A stretch of DNA of 48,699 nucleotides, taken from Clostridiales bacterium (lineage in GTDB: Bacteria > Bacillota > Clostridia > DUOD01). The notes beneath the pieces are model-generated. The model made no database searches. It was given only the letters and a program-made list of their open reading frames with translations, and had not been told where the DNA came from. Location of the stretch: positions 1 to 48,699 of the forward strand of contig DUOD01000069.1 in the NCBI GenBank assembly GCA_012838995.1. Reading direction: 5' to 3'. Of the stretch, positions 1 to 10,200 are shown in pieces (the stretch's first letter is position 1; each line of letters starts with the position of its first letter). The translations under genes were made by a program, and so were the position numbers.

Positions 1-864
1 ATCAGAAACGGCTATTCGGGTGGCAATATTTCAATTGTCCATGCTTCAGAGGTTATAGGGGCGACGGAACAGCCGGTAAGTGCCATTAAGACAAAAAAAG
101 ATTCGTCCATGGTCATAGGTTTGCAGATGTTGAGAAAGGGCCAAGGCCATGCCTTTATATCAGCCGGCAACACCGGTGCGTTAATGGCGGGTGCACTGTT
201 AAGGGTAGGCAGGATCAAAGGTATCGACCGGCCTGCATTGGCCCCAACCATCCCTACCAAAAAGGGCAGACTATTGCTGTTGGATGCCGGTGCCAATACC
301 GACTGCAGGCCCAATAATTTGGTGCAGTTTGGAATAATGGGCAGTATTTTTATGGATAAGGTATTGGGCGTGTCCAATCCTAAAGTAGGGCTGGTGAATA
401 TAGGCGTAGAGGAGAACAAGGGAAACGAACTGGTGAAGAAGGCCCATGTTGAATTGTCCAAGGCGGATATAAATTTTGCCGGGAATATAGAGGCCAGAGA
501 CATACCCGACGGAGTGGTGGACGTGGTGGTGTGTGACGGCTTTGTGGGCAACATAATATTGAAACTGATAGAAGGCGTTGCCATTACCTTATTCGATATG
601 TTGAAAAGTGAATTGTACAGCAGCTTAAAAACAAAAATAGGTGCCCTATTATGCAAAAGTGCATTCAAAAACTTAAAACGTATGATGGATTATTCCGAGT
701 ACGGAGGTGCGCTGTTGTTGGGAATTAACGGATTGGTGGTAAAGGCCCATGGCAGTTCAAATGCCGTGGCTATACAAAACGCAATAAAATTAGCCCATTC
801 TTGTGTCAAAAACGAAATATTGGATTTAATAAAACAAGAAGTTATTAAATTAGGAGTTGAATGA
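1..864 (+). CDS. plsX: Phosphate acyltransferase PlsX (5' truncated by window)
   Basis: PlsX makes acyl-phosphate from acyl-ACP for phospholipid synthesis at the membrane surface. The reading frame is open from base 1, so the start lies upstream; 287 residues are visible of a family that usually has about 330-340, so roughly 45-50 are missing. Family segments seen in order are KKDSSMVIGLQML, ISAGNTGALMAGALL, LLDAGANTDCRPNNL and VVVCDGFVGNIILKL, ending with an HGSSNA segment. The stop codon overlaps the fabH start (ATGA), which points to translational coupling inside the fatty-acid operon. In many Firmicutes fapR precedes plsX, but that part is outside the window. Confidence 0.96.
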   Translation: MRNGYSGGNISIVHASEVIGATEQPVSAIKTKKDSSMVIGLQMLRKGQGHAFISAGNTGALMAGALLRVGRIKGIDRPALAPTIPTKKGRLLLLDAGANTDCRPNNLVQFGIMGSIFMDKVLGVSNPKVGLVNIGVEENKGNELVKKAHVELSKADINFAGNIEARDIPDGVVDVVVCDGFVGNIILKLIEGVAITLFDMLKSELYSSLKTKIGALLCKSAFKNLKRMMDYSEYGGALLLGINGLVVKAHGSSNAVAIQNAIKLAHSCVKNEILDLIKQEVIKLGVE

Positions 865-1859
865 AAATGGCAGGTGGACGAAATGCAGCAATAATAGGAA
901 CGGGAAGTGTTATCCCTCCGAGGATAGTAACCAACAAAGACCTGGAAAAATACATTCAAACATCCGATGAGTGGATAAGGGAAAGGACGGGTATACACGA
1001 ACGAAGGGTGGTAGAGGACGATATAGCCGCGTCGGATATAGCCACACAGGCAGGTCTGCTGGCAATGGAAAAGGCAGGGGTAAGCGCTGAGGACTTGGAC
1101 CTTATCATAGTATCAACGGTAACCCCTGATATGGCCTTTCCATCCACCGCGTGTTTAGTGCAGAATAATATCGGAGCCAAAAATGCTGCAGCCTTTGATC
1201 TGGAGGCGGCCTGTTCGGGTTTTTCCTATGGCATGACAATAGCCAAACAGTTTATAGAGACGGGTACATATACATATATTCTTGTAATCGGTGTTGATAT
1301 ACTGTCCAAGATTACCAATTGGAGGGATAGGCATACCTGCATATTATTCGGTGACGGGGCGGGTGCCGCCGTACTGGGACCGGTCAACAAAGGTGAAGGT
1401 ATATTAGCCACTTGTTTAGGCGCCGACGGGAGCGGTGGACACGTATTAAAACTACCGGCCGGCGGTTCCAGGATGCCTGCTTCCCATGAAACTGTAGAAA
1501 AGAAGTTGCATTATATCGATATGGACGGCAGTGAAGTATTTAAGTTTGCCGTTAGGATAATGGCATCTACAACGAAGGAAGTTCTTAAAAAGGCTAATAT
1601 TAGTCTGGAAGATATTGATTTATTGATACCCCACCAGGCAAATATCAGGATAATCGACGGTGCCATCAAAAGATTGGGCATAGATAGGGATAAGGTATTT
1701 ATAAATCTACATAAATACGGTAATACTTCATCGGCCTCAATACCCGTGGCCTTGGATGAGGCCATTGCCGAAGGCAGGGTTAAAAAGGGGCAAATAATTG
1801 TCCTGGCGGGATTTGGCGCGGGTCTTACTTGGGGTTCCAGCGTGATGAAATGGGTATAA
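861..1859 (+). CDS. fabH: 3-oxoacyl-ACP synthase III (KAS III)
   Basis: FabH starts fatty-acid synthesis by condensing an acyl-CoA primer with malonyl-ACP. The 332-residue product has the full catalytic triad: Cys118 in AACSGF, His258 in PHQAN and Asn288 in KYGNTS. The N-terminal IIGTGSVIPP and SDEWIRERTGI segments are typical of the family. The ATG at 861 overlaps the plsX stop and has AGGAG at 852-856; a second in-frame ATG at 867 is a possible alternative. No fabK is found between fabH and fabD, although many clostridial clusters have one there, so the enoyl reductase must be encoded elsewhere (inference). Confidence 0.97.
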   Translation: MKMAGGRNAAIIGTGSVIPPRIVTNKDLEKYIQTSDEWIRERTGIHERRVVEDDIAASDIATQAGLLAMEKAGVSAEDLDLIIVSTVTPDMAFPSTACLVQNNIGAKNAAAFDLEAACSGFSYGMTIAKQFIETGTYTYILVIGVDILSKITNWRDRHTCILFGDGAGAAVLGPVNKGEGILATCLGADGSGGHVLKLPAGGSRMPASHETVEKKLHYIDMDGSEVFKFAVRIMASTTKEVLKKANISLEDIDLLIPHQANIRIIDGAIKRLGIDRDKVFINLHKYGNTSSASIPVALDEAIAEGRVKKGQIIVLAGFGAGLTWGSSVMKWV

Positions 1860-1918
1860 GGTGCCTTTTGCGATATAATAATTGTTCAATTAATAACATT
1901 AATTAAGGAGTTAGGGTT

Positions 1919-2866
1919 ATGGCAGAGAAAATAGCTTTTGTCTTTCCGGGACAAGGTGCACAATACGTGGGTATGGGAAAGGATATTGTACAAAACTTTA
2001 ATGTGGCTAAGGATACCTTTGAAATGGCCAGCGAAGTTTTGGGGTTTGATGTATTGAAACTCTGCATGGAAGGACCGGAAGAACAGCTGATAAAAACCGA
2101 GATTACCCAGCCTTCCATTCTAACGGTCAGTATAGCTGTTCTGAATGTTTTAAGGGAACTGGGCATGACTTGCCACATGACGGCCGGCTTAAGTCTTGGC
2201 GAGTACACCGCCTTGGTGTGTGCCAATGCCCTGGACTTTGAAGATGCCGTGGGTTTGGTCAATAAGCGGGGAAGGTTCATGCAGGAGGCCGTACCCGAAG
2301 GGGAAGGCGGTATGGCTGCAATAATAGGTTTGGATGCACCTTCTATACAACAATGCTGTCAAGAAGCCAAAGATAAGGGTATAGTAGAGGTGGCCAATTA
2401 TAATTGCCCCGGCCAGATAGTGATAGCAGGTCAGATAAAGGCGGTGGAATATGCCTGCCAGTCGGCAAAGCAAAGGGGGGCTAAAAGAACGGTAATGCTA
2501 CCGGTAAGTGCGCCCTTTCATACTTCAATGTTAAAGGATGCCGGCGATAGGTTATCTAAGGAATTGGAAAAGGTAGAAATAAGGGATATGGAAATACCTG
2601 TGGTTACAAACGTAACGGGAGAAATTATAGAAAATAAGGACCAAATAAAAGACTTATTAATAAGACAGGTAAGCAATTCCATCCTATGGGAAAAATCAGT
2701 AAGGACCATGGTGGAAAACGGAGTCAATACTTTCGTTGAAATAGGCCCGGGCAAAGCCCTAAACGGTTTCATTAGAAAAATTGACAGAAACCTAAAGGTG
2801 GCCAATGTTGAGGATATGAACACCCTTAAGAAAGTAGAAAAGGATATACTGGAGGGATTAAAATAA
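1919..2866 (+). CDS. fabD: Malonyl-CoA:ACP malonyltransferase
   Basis: FabD loads malonyl groups from CoA onto ACP. The 315-residue protein has the N-terminal FPGQGAQ motif at residues 9-15, the nucleophile Ser92 in GLSLGEY, and His202 in SAPFHTSML as the catalytic base. Length is normal for the family. AAGGAG lies at 1905-1910, before the ATG. The stop and the fabG start share one base (TAATG), so translation of the two is probably coupled. The 59-base gap after fabH contains a lone TATAAT-like hexamer at 1874-1879 but no matching -35 box. Confidence 0.97.
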   Translation: MAEKIAFVFPGQGAQYVGMGKDIVQNFNVAKDTFEMASEVLGFDVLKLCMEGPEEQLIKTEITQPSILTVSIAVLNVLRELGMTCHMTAGLSLGEYTALVCANALDFEDAVGLVNKRGRFMQEAVPEGEGGMAAIIGLDAPSIQQCCQEAKDKGIVEVANYNCPGQIVIAGQIKAVEYACQSAKQRGAKRTVMLPVSAPFHTSMLKDAGDRLSKELEKVEIRDMEIPVVTNVTGEIIENKDQIKDLLIRQVSNSILWEKSVRTMVENGVNTFVEIGPGKALNGFIRKIDRNLKVANVEDMNTLKKVEKDILEGLK

Positions 2867-3606
2867 TGCTCAATGGGAAAACTGCAATTGTAACCGGTGC
2901 TTCGAGGGGCATTGGTCGGGAAATAGCCATAGAGCTGGGCAAAGCAGGTGCCAATGTAGTCGTAAATTATGCTTCAAACAAGGAAGCAGCCCTTGAAGTG
3001 GTAAAATCCATTGAGGGCAACGGCGGCAGCGCCATGGCTATAGCGGCTGATGTATCCAAGAAGGAAGATGTGGAGAACTTATTTAAAGAAACCATGGGAA
3101 AATATAAAACAGTTGATATTTTGGTCAATAATGCCGGTATAACCAAAGACGGCTTACTGTTACGAATGAAGGAAGCCGATTGGCAGAATGTAATTCAGAC
3201 CAACCTAAACGGGGTATTCTACTGCACCCAACAAGCCAGTAAAATTATGGTCAAAAAAAGATATGGAAGGATAATTAACATAACATCGGTAATCGGTATA
3301 GTCGGAAATACCGGACAATGTAACTATGCTGCTGCAAAGGCGGGAGTCATAGGATTTACAAAGTCTGTTGCCAAGGAACTTGCCGGCAGAGGTATTACCG
3401 TCAATGCGGTGGCCCCTGGGTTTATAGAAACCGATATGACCAGGGTATTGCCGGATAAGGTTAAGCAAAGCATACTGGTCAGTATACCCTTAGGTTTTTT
3501 CGGTCAACCGACGGACGTGGCAAAGACGGTAACTTTCTTGGCAAGCGATGATGCCAGATATATTACCGGGCAGGTAATAAATATTGACGGAGGAATGGTT
3601 ATGTAA
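2866..3606 (+). CDS. fabG: 3-oxoacyl-ACP reductase
   Basis: FabG is the NADPH-dependent reductase of the elongation cycle. The 246-residue protein is a classical short-chain dehydrogenase. The cofactor motif TGASRGIG is at residues 10-17, NNAG follows at about 88-91, and the catalytic Ser141, Tyr154 and Lys158 are in ITSVIG and YAAAKAG. The C-terminal segment GQVINIDGGMVM is typical of FabG. It overlaps fabD by one base and lies 52 bases before acpP, within the same operon. Confidence 0.97.
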   Translation: MLNGKTAIVTGASRGIGREIAIELGKAGANVVVNYASNKEAALEVVKSIEGNGGSAMAIAADVSKKEDVENLFKETMGKYKTVDILVNNAGITKDGLLLRMKEADWQNVIQTNLNGVFYCTQQASKIMVKKRYGRIINITSVIGIVGNTGQCNYAAAKAGVIGFTKSVAKELAGRGITVNAVAPGFIETDMTRVLPDKVKQSILVSIPLGFFGQPTDVAKTVTFLASDDARYITGQVINIDGGMVM

Positions 3607-3658
3607 TATCATTCTGTGTAGGGAATTTTCTGCTATCTTGGAAGGGAGGTGAAGGAAA

Positions 3659-3886
3659 ATGATTTACGAGAAGGTAAAGGATATCATCGTCGAACAGTTG
3701 GGGGTTGATCCTGAAAAAGTTACCTTGGAAGCTTCTTTTATAGATGATTTAGGCGCTGATTCATTGGATATTGTTGAGTTAATCATGGCCTTAGAAGAAG
3801 AATTCGATCTGGAAATTCCGGATGAAGAGGCTGAAAAAGTTACCACAGTGGGCGAAGTTGTAGAATATATTAAAAACAATACTTAA
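3659..3886 (+). CDS. acpP: Acyl carrier protein
   Basis: ACP carries the growing acyl chain on a 4'-phosphopantetheine arm. The 75-residue acidic protein has the attachment site Ser35 in [10 protein letters not shown] and the usual four-helix pattern. A strong GGAGGTG ribosome-binding site (about 3644-3650) precedes the ATG. The gene is followed directly by a hairpin at 3892-3924 before fabF. ACP is needed in larger amounts than the enzymes that use it, so the hairpin may matter for its mRNA level (inference). Confidence 0.98.
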   Translation: MIYEKVKDIIVEQLGVDPEKVTLEASFIDDLGADSLDIVELIMALEEEFDLEIPDEEAEKVTTVGEVVEYIKNNT

Positions 3887-3891
3887 AAAAA

Positions 3892-3924
3892 GAAAGTCCC
3901 GCAGTACTATACTACGGGGCTTTC
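3892..3924 (+). promoter_or_regulatory. Hairpin after acpP without a U-tract on the + strand
   Basis: Bases 3892-3906 pair with 3910-3924: a 15-position stem with one C/A mismatch and one G-T pair, and a 3-base loop. On the + strand it is followed by a run of A, not T, so it is not a canonical terminator for acpP. Read on the - strand it is followed by a T7-type run and would be a good terminator for antisense transcription. It could stabilise the acpP 3' end or terminate partially. No convincing promoter was found before fabF. Confidence 0.55.
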
Positions 3925-4027
3925 AAAAAAAGATATCATGTCAGTTATTATTATAGGATAAAAAACTATAATTTGGAATATATTTTTGGATTTTTTCATA
4001 CTGCAATGTAAATTATGGGAGGTTTTT

Positions 4028-5269
4028 ATGAACAAAAGAGTGGTTGTAACAGGCGTAGGCCCTATTACCCCTGTTGGAACGGGGAAAGATACCTTTTGGG
4101 AAAACATAAAAGCAGGAAAAAGCGGGATTGACATAATAAAACGATTCGATATTACCGATTATCCATCAAAAATCGGCGGCGAGGTAAAAGATTTTCATCC
4201 GGAGGATTTTATGGATAAAAAGGAAGCAAAGAGGATGGATAGGTTTACCCAGTTTGCCATTGCTGCTTCCCAACTTGCCGTCGAGGACAGTCAGTTGGAT
4301 ATGGACAGTGTGGATAAAAATAGATTTGGAGTCATTCTGGGCAGTGGTATTGGCGGCATTGAAACCTTTGAACAGCAACACTCCATATTAGAAAAAAAAG
4401 GACCAGGCAGGGTAAGCCCTTTTTTTGTACCCATGATGATAAGCAATATCGCAGCCGGATATGTATCCATAAAGTATGGCGCCAAGGGATACAATGCCAC
4501 CATTGTAACCGCCTGTGCGTCTGCTACCAGTGCCTTAGGCGTGGCCTTTAAAGCCATTCAGCGGGGGGATGTTGACGTGGTAATAGCCGGTGGTTCCGAG
4601 GCATCGATAACCCCTATGGCCGTGGCCGGGTTTTGCGCAATGAAGGCATTGTCCACCAGGAATGATGATCCCAAGGGGGCCAGCAGGCCCTTCGATGCCC
4701 ACAGGGACGGTTTCGTAATAGGCGAAGGTGCGGGGATATTGATACTGGAAAATATGGAACATGCAATTAAAAGGGGAGCCCGCATCTATTGTGAAATAAT
4801 AGGATATGGCGCAACGGCTGACGCATATCATATTACTGCCCCTGCTCCTGAAGGCGAAGGCGGAGCCCGGGCCATGAAGTTAGCCATAGAAGACGGAGGA
4901 ATACAGCCTGAAATGGTGGACTATATCAATGCCCATGGTACTTCCACTCCATATAACGATAAATTTGAAACCATGGCTATTAAGACCATCTTCGGCGAAC
5001 ATGCATACAATCTGGCCGTTAGTTCAACAAAATCAATGATTGGCCACTCTTTGGGCGCTGCCGGCGGCATGGAGGCCATAGTTACCGTCCTTTCGGTATA
5101 CGATGGCTATTTAAGTCCAACCATAAACTATACCACTAAAGACGAGGACTGCGATCTGGATTATGTTCCCAATACCGGACGAAAGGCAGATATTAACTAT
5201 GCCCTGTCCAATTCCTTTGGTTTTGGCGGCCAGAACGCAACCATACTCTTTAAAAAGTTTGAAGGATAA
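4028..5269 (+). CDS. fabF: 3-oxoacyl-ACP synthase II (KAS II)
   Basis: FabF carries out the elongating condensations of fatty-acid synthesis. From ATG 4028 the product has 413 residues, the usual FabF length, and starts [11 protein letters not shown]. The GGGAGG at 4017-4022 supports this start over an in-frame ATG at 3986, which would add 14 unlike residues. The Cys-His-His triad is present: Cys163 in TACASA, His303 in NAHGTST and His340 in [11 protein letters not shown]. It is the last gene of the fatty-acid cluster and is followed by a strong terminator. Confidence 0.97.
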   Translation: MNKRVVVTGVGPITPVGTGKDTFWENIKAGKSGIDIIKRFDITDYPSKIGGEVKDFHPEDFMDKKEAKRMDRFTQFAIAASQLAVEDSQLDMDSVDKNRFGVILGSGIGGIETFEQQHSILEKKGPGRVSPFFVPMMISNIAAGYVSIKYGAKGYNATIVTACASATSALGVAFKAIQRGDVDVVIAGGSEASITPMAVAGFCAMKALSTRNDDPKGASRPFDAHRDGFVIGEGAGILILENMEHAIKRGARIYCEIIGYGATADAYHITAPAPEGEGGARAMKLAIEDGGIQPEMVDYINAHGTSTPYNDKFETMAIKTIFGEHAYNLAVSSTKSMIGHSLGAAGGMEAIVTVLSVYDGYLSPTINYTTKDEDCDLDYVPNTGRKADINYALSNSFGFGGQNATILFKKFEG

Positions 5270-5291
5270 TCTTTTGTTAGCATGCTGATAG

Positions 5292-5345
5292 ACCAGGTAA
5301 GCTTTTCAAGATTTTGATGTAAAGTTTGCCTGGTTTTTTATTTTG
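5292..5345 (+). terminator. Intrinsic terminator after fabF
   Basis: ACCAGGTAAGCTTT (5292-5305) pairs with AAAGTTTGCCTGGT (5321-5334) over 14 positions with two G-T pairs. It is followed by T-rich sequence 5335-5344. This closes the fatty-acid operon. Confidence 0.88.
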
Positions 5346-5370
5346 CAAATAATTTTCAGCATAAATATTG

Positions 5371-5376
5371 TATAAT
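5371..5376 (+). promoter_or_regulatory. Possible -10 element of an rnc promoter
   Basis: A TATAAT hexamer lies just downstream of the fabF terminator and 34 bases before the rnc start at 5410. No good -35 hexamer is found at the normal 16-18 base spacing; the closest, TTGCAA at 5343-5348, is 22 bases away. The placement is logical for a new transcription unit, but the element is weakly supported. Confidence 0.4.
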
Positions 5377-5409
5377 ATATCATGTAATCAGATATATGGA
5401 GGGTATGAT

Positions 5410-6129
5410 TTGAAAACCACCGACAAAAGACGAAGGGAACTGTTAGACATTCAAAATACCATTGGATATACCTTTAAGGATATTGAAATTCTCAATATTT
5501 CCCTGACCCATAGTTCCTTTGCCAATGAACTTAAAGGCGGGGCTCGTCATAACGAAAGACTGGAGTTTTTGGGAGATTCGGTATTGAATGTGGTAATAAG
5601 CGATTTTCTGTTTAGACGATATCGTAATTTACCGGAAGGGAACTTGACAAGGCTAAGAGCGATGATTGTGGCAGAACCTTCCCTGGCTTATTGCGGCAGG
5701 CAAATAAATATAGGAAGATACCTTCTACTGGGAAAGGGTGAAGAAAACACCGGAGGCAGGAATAAAGATTCCATTATAGCCGATGCCGTAGAAGCTTTAA
5801 TTGGTGCGGTCTATGTGGACAGTGATTTTGAAAATTCAAAGGCCTTTGTCTTAAAGCTTTTTGAAAATGTAATTGACAAGGCATTGGCAGGCGAATTCCA
5901 AAGGGATTACAAAACGGAGTTGCAGGAACTGTTGCAAAGCCGGAGCAGTGAAAAGATTACATATGAAGCAATAAGCGAAACCGGCCCTGACCACGATAAA
6001 ATATTTAAGACACGGGTAATGCTGGGTAACAAGGTATTGGGCGAGGGTAAGGGTAGAAGTAAAAAGGCAGCCGAACAGTCTGCTGCAAAGGAAGCATTAT
6101 ACAGCGGGATTGTTAAGAATGAAAAATAG
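5410..6129 (+). CDS. rnc: Ribonuclease III
   Basis: RNase III cuts double-stranded RNA in rRNA and mRNA processing. I choose the TTG at 5410 because GGAGGG (5398-5403) is 6 bases upstream, and because the in-frame ATG at 5368 would overlap the putative -10 box. This gives 239 residues. The RNase III signature NERLEFLGDS is at 48-57, the second metal-binding segment ADAVEALIGAVY holds Asp125 and Glu128, and a C-terminal double-stranded RNA-binding domain spans about 165-234 (GRSKKAAEQSAAKEAL). The 3' end overlaps the next gene. Confidence 0.96.
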   Translation: MKTTDKRRRELLDIQNTIGYTFKDIEILNISLTHSSFANELKGGARHNERLEFLGDSVLNVVISDFLFRRYRNLPEGNLTRLRAMIVAEPSLAYCGRQINIGRYLLLGKGEENTGGRNKDSIIADAVEALIGAVYVDSDFENSKAFVLKLFENVIDKALAGEFQRDYKTELQELLQSRSSEKITYEAISETGPDHDKIFKTRVMLGNKVLGEGKGRSKKAAEQSAAKEALYSGIVKNEK

Positions 6130-7219
6130 ATATATAATTCCTGTTTTTATTCCCCACTTTGGTTGTACAAATGATTGTGTTTTTTGCAACCAAAGGAAGA
6201 TTACTTCGGTTAACGATGAATGGGTGACGGCGGAGTATATAAAAGAAAGAATAAGGCATTATTTGGATATATACGCACGGGTTGACAGAAATAACATGGA
6301 AATAGCATTTTACGGTGGCAGTTTTACCGCTTTGAGCATCGAAAAACAAAGGGAAATTTTATATGCAGCAAGGGAGTTTATAGAACAGGGCGGGATAAAC
6401 TGTATAAGGATTTCCACTCGGCCGGACAGTATTAACCCAGACATCTTACGGTTGCTTAAACAAAACTACGTTAAAATTATTGAGCTGGGTGCACAGTCCA
6501 TGGACGACGGGGTGCTAAAACAGTGTAAAAGGGGGCATACCGCCGCACATACAAAAAAGGCAGCGGCTTTGATCAGGGAATGGGGATTTAGTCTGGGACT
6601 GCAAATGATGATAGGTCTTCCCGGAGATAACGAGCATAAAAGCATAAATACCGCATGGATGTTGTCAATGCTGCAACCCCATTTTGTAAGGATATACCCT
6701 ACCCTGGTATTAAAGGGGACACACCTGGCAAAACTGTACCGTCAGGGATTATACGAGCCGTTGTCCCTGGCCCGGGCGGTGGATGTGTGCAAAAAGGTGT
6801 ACATGGTTTTTAGGTACCATGATATTCCCGTCATCAGGATGGGCCTACAGGCGGCGGATAATATAAATTTTGGTAGGGATGTGGTGGCGGGACCGGTTCA
6901 TTCCTCTTTTGGTGAGCTGGTGGTGAGCAGTGTTTATTTGGACATGCTAATGTTTGTGCTAAAAGATCACAAAATCGGAGATTGTCCTATGTTTGTGTAT
7001 GTTAATCCGAAGGAGGTTTCAAAAGTCGTCGGCAATAGGAGGAGTAATATCACATACTTGACGGAAAAATTCGGTATTAACGAAATAAAGGTAATGCCCG
7101 ACGATGGAATAAAAGAGGGTACGGTTAAGGTGAGCCGGGGGTCGTGGTCGCAGAAAATCAGTCAGAGCGGTTATATAAAAAAGAAGGGCAATCCTGTTAC
7201 ATTGCTTGTCAAAAATTAG
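6119..7219 (+). CDS. Elp3-like radical SAM protein
   Basis: The 366-residue protein has the radical SAM cluster motif C-x3-C-x2-C with Cys16, Cys20 and Cys23 (GCTNDCVFC), followed by the FYGGSFTAL segment that binds SAM. Overall it resembles the Elp3-related radical SAM proteins encoded between rnc and smc in many Clostridia. It lacks the C-terminal acetyltransferase domain of true Elp3, so the substrate is unknown; tRNA modification is a guess. The ATG at 6119 overlaps the end of rnc; a TTG at 6110 is an alternative start. The ribosome-binding site is weak (GCGGGAT), which suggests coupling to rnc. Confidence 0.85.
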   Translation: MKNRYIIPVFIPHFGCTNDCVFCNQRKITSVNDEWVTAEYIKERIRHYLDIYARVDRNNMEIAFYGGSFTALSIEKQREILYAAREFIEQGGINCIRISTRPDSINPDILRLLKQNYVKIIELGAQSMDDGVLKQCKRGHTAAHTKKAAALIREWGFSLGLQMMIGLPGDNEHKSINTAWMLSMLQPHFVRIYPTLVLKGTHLAKLYRQGLYEPLSLARAVDVCKKVYMVFRYHDIPVIRMGLQAADNINFGRDVVAGPVHSSFGELVVSSVYLDMLMFVLKDHKIGDCPMFVYVNPKEVSKVVGNRRSNITYLTEKFGINEIKVMPDDGIKEGTVKVSRGSWSQKISQSGYIKKKGNPVTLLVKN

Positions 7220-7257
7220 CCATACTTGAATTCTATAATAGAGGTAGGGTGTTTTTA

Positions 7258-10200
7258 ATGTTTTTAAAAAAGATTGAAATATTTGGCTTTAAATCCTTTG
7301 CCGAGAAATGTGAATTTATATTTGATAAGGGAATAACCTCTATAGTCGGACCCAACGGCAGCGGAAAAAGCAATTTGGCCGATGCCGTTAGGTGGGTGCT
7401 GGGCGAGCAAAGTGCCAAGATATTACGGGGTAGCAAGATGGAGGATATCATATTTTCCGGGAGTGAAAAAAGAAAGCCCTTGGGGTACGCTCAGGTAACT
7501 TTATTAATAGATAATAGCGACGGTGTTCTGCCGGTGGATTTTTCCGAGGTGGAAATTTCAAGGAAAATGTACCGTTCCGGGGAAAGCGAGTACTACTTGA
7601 ACAAAACATTGTGCAGACTGAAGGATATTAACGAAATATTTTTGGATACAGGTATTGGCAAAGAAGGATATTCAATCATCGGGCAAGGTAAAATAGATGA
7701 GATATTAAGTACCAAGAGCGAGGATCGTAGGGGAATATTCGAAGAGGCTGCCGGTATAGCAAAATATAAGGCAAGAAAACTGGAAGCTATAAGGAAGCTG
7801 GACAGTACCGATAACGATCTTACCCGGATAGACGATATAATAAACGAATTGGAAATCCAGTTGGGGCCGTTGGGTGAGCAAAGGTTGGTTGCTGAGAAAT
7901 ATTCCCGACTAATGGAACGACTAAAGACATTGGAAGTAAATATATATCTTAAAACCTATTACAGAATCCAAAAAAAAATAGGGGAATTGGCCGAAAGGCT
8001 AAACGGGTTGGGTGGTGATCTGTCCCAAAAGAAGCAAGAGCTGGATAAGGTTAATATGGAATATGATACATATAAGGAAACGTTGTCAAATACCCAGGAC
8101 AATATATCCAAATTGCAGCAGTCCCTTTATGATGTTATGACGGCATTGGAAAGGAAAAAGGGGAAAGTAGATATAACAAAAGAAAGAAAAAACCATTTGT
8201 CGGCCGAGAGGGAAAGGTTGAATAAAGAAATTGAAGATATTAATGAAAATCTTTCAAGGGATGAATTTGAGTATAAGCAGTTAACCGAAAAAGCCAAGGG
8301 GCTTGGCAGCGAGATCAAATCCAAGGCAGATATTATTAAGGAGCTGGAGCATCAGCTGGATGTCTTGGATAAGGATATTGCCCGTTATGAAGAGACCATG
8401 TCCCAAAGGAAGAACAGGGTAATCGAAATATTAAATTTAATGGCCGAAAATAAGGTTAAGATAAACAGTTACAGTGTAATGCTTGACAACATAGCCTCTC
8501 GGCTCGGACAACTTGATGATAGCTTACAAAAGGCTAATCAAGAAAGGAACAGCCTTGTCCAATCTCTGGAAAAGGACAAGCGGGAGCTGAATAAATGGAT
8601 GGCCAACCACCAAGCTTTGATAAGGGAAAGGGATGAAAAAAAGGAGTATCTGGAAGAAAAAATTCAAGGACTGGACGAACTTAATAATAAAATAAAGGAA
8701 AAGGACGGCCAGATAAAGGAACAAAGTGCAAGGTTAAGATTTCTTTTGGAGCTAGAAAAGAATTACGAAGGATTCAGCAAAGCCATAAAAAACATCCTAA
8801 GGGATACAAAAGTTAATAATAACCTGAGCAGGAAAATATGTGGCGTTGTTGCCCAACTGATAGATGTGGCTGCCGGATACGAAAGGGCGGTGGAAACGGC
8901 TTTGGGCTTTGCGCTGCAAAATATCGTCACGGAAACCGAAGAAGATGCAAAGTATGTTATCGAATATCTGAAAAATAAAGGGTATGGCAGGGCCACTTTT
9001 CTGCCAATAAGCAGTATAAGGCCCAGGGGACTGGGAACAAATACAGAAAGGATCAAAAGCTTTCCGGGCTTTGTGGGCATTGCCAGCAATTTGGTGAAAT
9101 GCCATGCCAAATATAGAAATATAATGGAAAATTTATTGGGCAGCGTTGTGGTGGTTGATAACCTGGATAGCGGAATTAGGATGGCCCGGGCATTTAATCA
9201 TTCCTTTAAAATAGTGACCGTTGACGGTGATATGATAAATCCCGGCGGTTCCATGACCGGGGGTGCATATAATAAAGAACAAGGGCTGATTAACAGAAAA
9301 GCGGAAATAAGGAGCCTTAAAGGGTCTGTGGAGGCTTTAACAGATGAATTGAATAATTTGGTGGAGACCCAAAGTATATACAATAACGATATAGACGATA
9401 TAAAAGCAACCCTGTCCCGTATCGATAAGGATATACATGATTCAGATTTAAGGATACAGGCCTGTGAAACCGGTATACAAAACATAAGGGATAATTTACA
9501 AAAGTTAGACCATACTATAGAGCAGTACAAGGCTGAGTATGACCATTTAACATGCGATAAGGCGGAATTGCAAAGGCTGATTTCATCTTTGGAGGATGAA
9601 CAAAAAAGTCTGAGCAGCGAGGAGGCCAGTTATAGAAATACCATACAATCCGATGAGGACGGATACCTTAAACTGACGGCTTTGAGGGAGGAAAAGAATA
9701 GGCTGTTGATGGATGCAAAGATAAGTTTTTCATCGCTGCAAAAGGAAGAACAGGGATATATCCAGCAGATTTCAAAAATCGAAAAGATACGGGCCCAGGC
9801 CAAAACAAATATCCAAACGAAGTTACAGCAAATAAACCGGTGCGATGAACAATACGGGCAGCTTGAAGGAGAGTTAAAAGATTTACAAAATGATATAATG
9901 GTTCTGGAAGGTGAAAAGGAACGACAAACAAAAAAAATTGATGCCCTAAATAAACAAAAGTTGGAACAATACAATAAATTAAAGGATTTGGAGATTATAG
10001 TTACCACCCTTTCCAAGCAATATGAGCAATTAAGGGAAAGGCGCCACAGGGTAAGCATGGACTTGAACCGTTGTGAGGTGGAGCAGGAGAATATAATAAA
10101 CAACCTTTGGGAACATTATGGAATGTCCATAAATAAGGCCAAGCAATTGGAAGATGAAAATATTAATATAACCGACGCCAAAAAGGAAGTGGAGGTTTTA

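Noticed and set aside
12-668. Long reading frame on the - strand opposite plsX (218 codons).
   Set aside because: It mirrors a clear gene on the + strand, its translation shows no recognisable domain, and all other evidence puts genes on the + strand.
1874-1879. TATAAT-like promoter before fabD.
   Set aside because: No -35 box at the right distance, and the genes are tightly clustered.
7206-7239. Promoter for smc from TTGTCA and TATAAT.
   Set aside because: The spacing is 22 bases, too long for a normal promoter, and smc follows the preceding gene closely.
9630-10103. Long - strand frame inside smc (157 codons).
   Set aside because: Antisense shadow of a coiled-coil region with skewed codon composition; no ribosome-binding site and Cys/Phe/Ser-rich translation.
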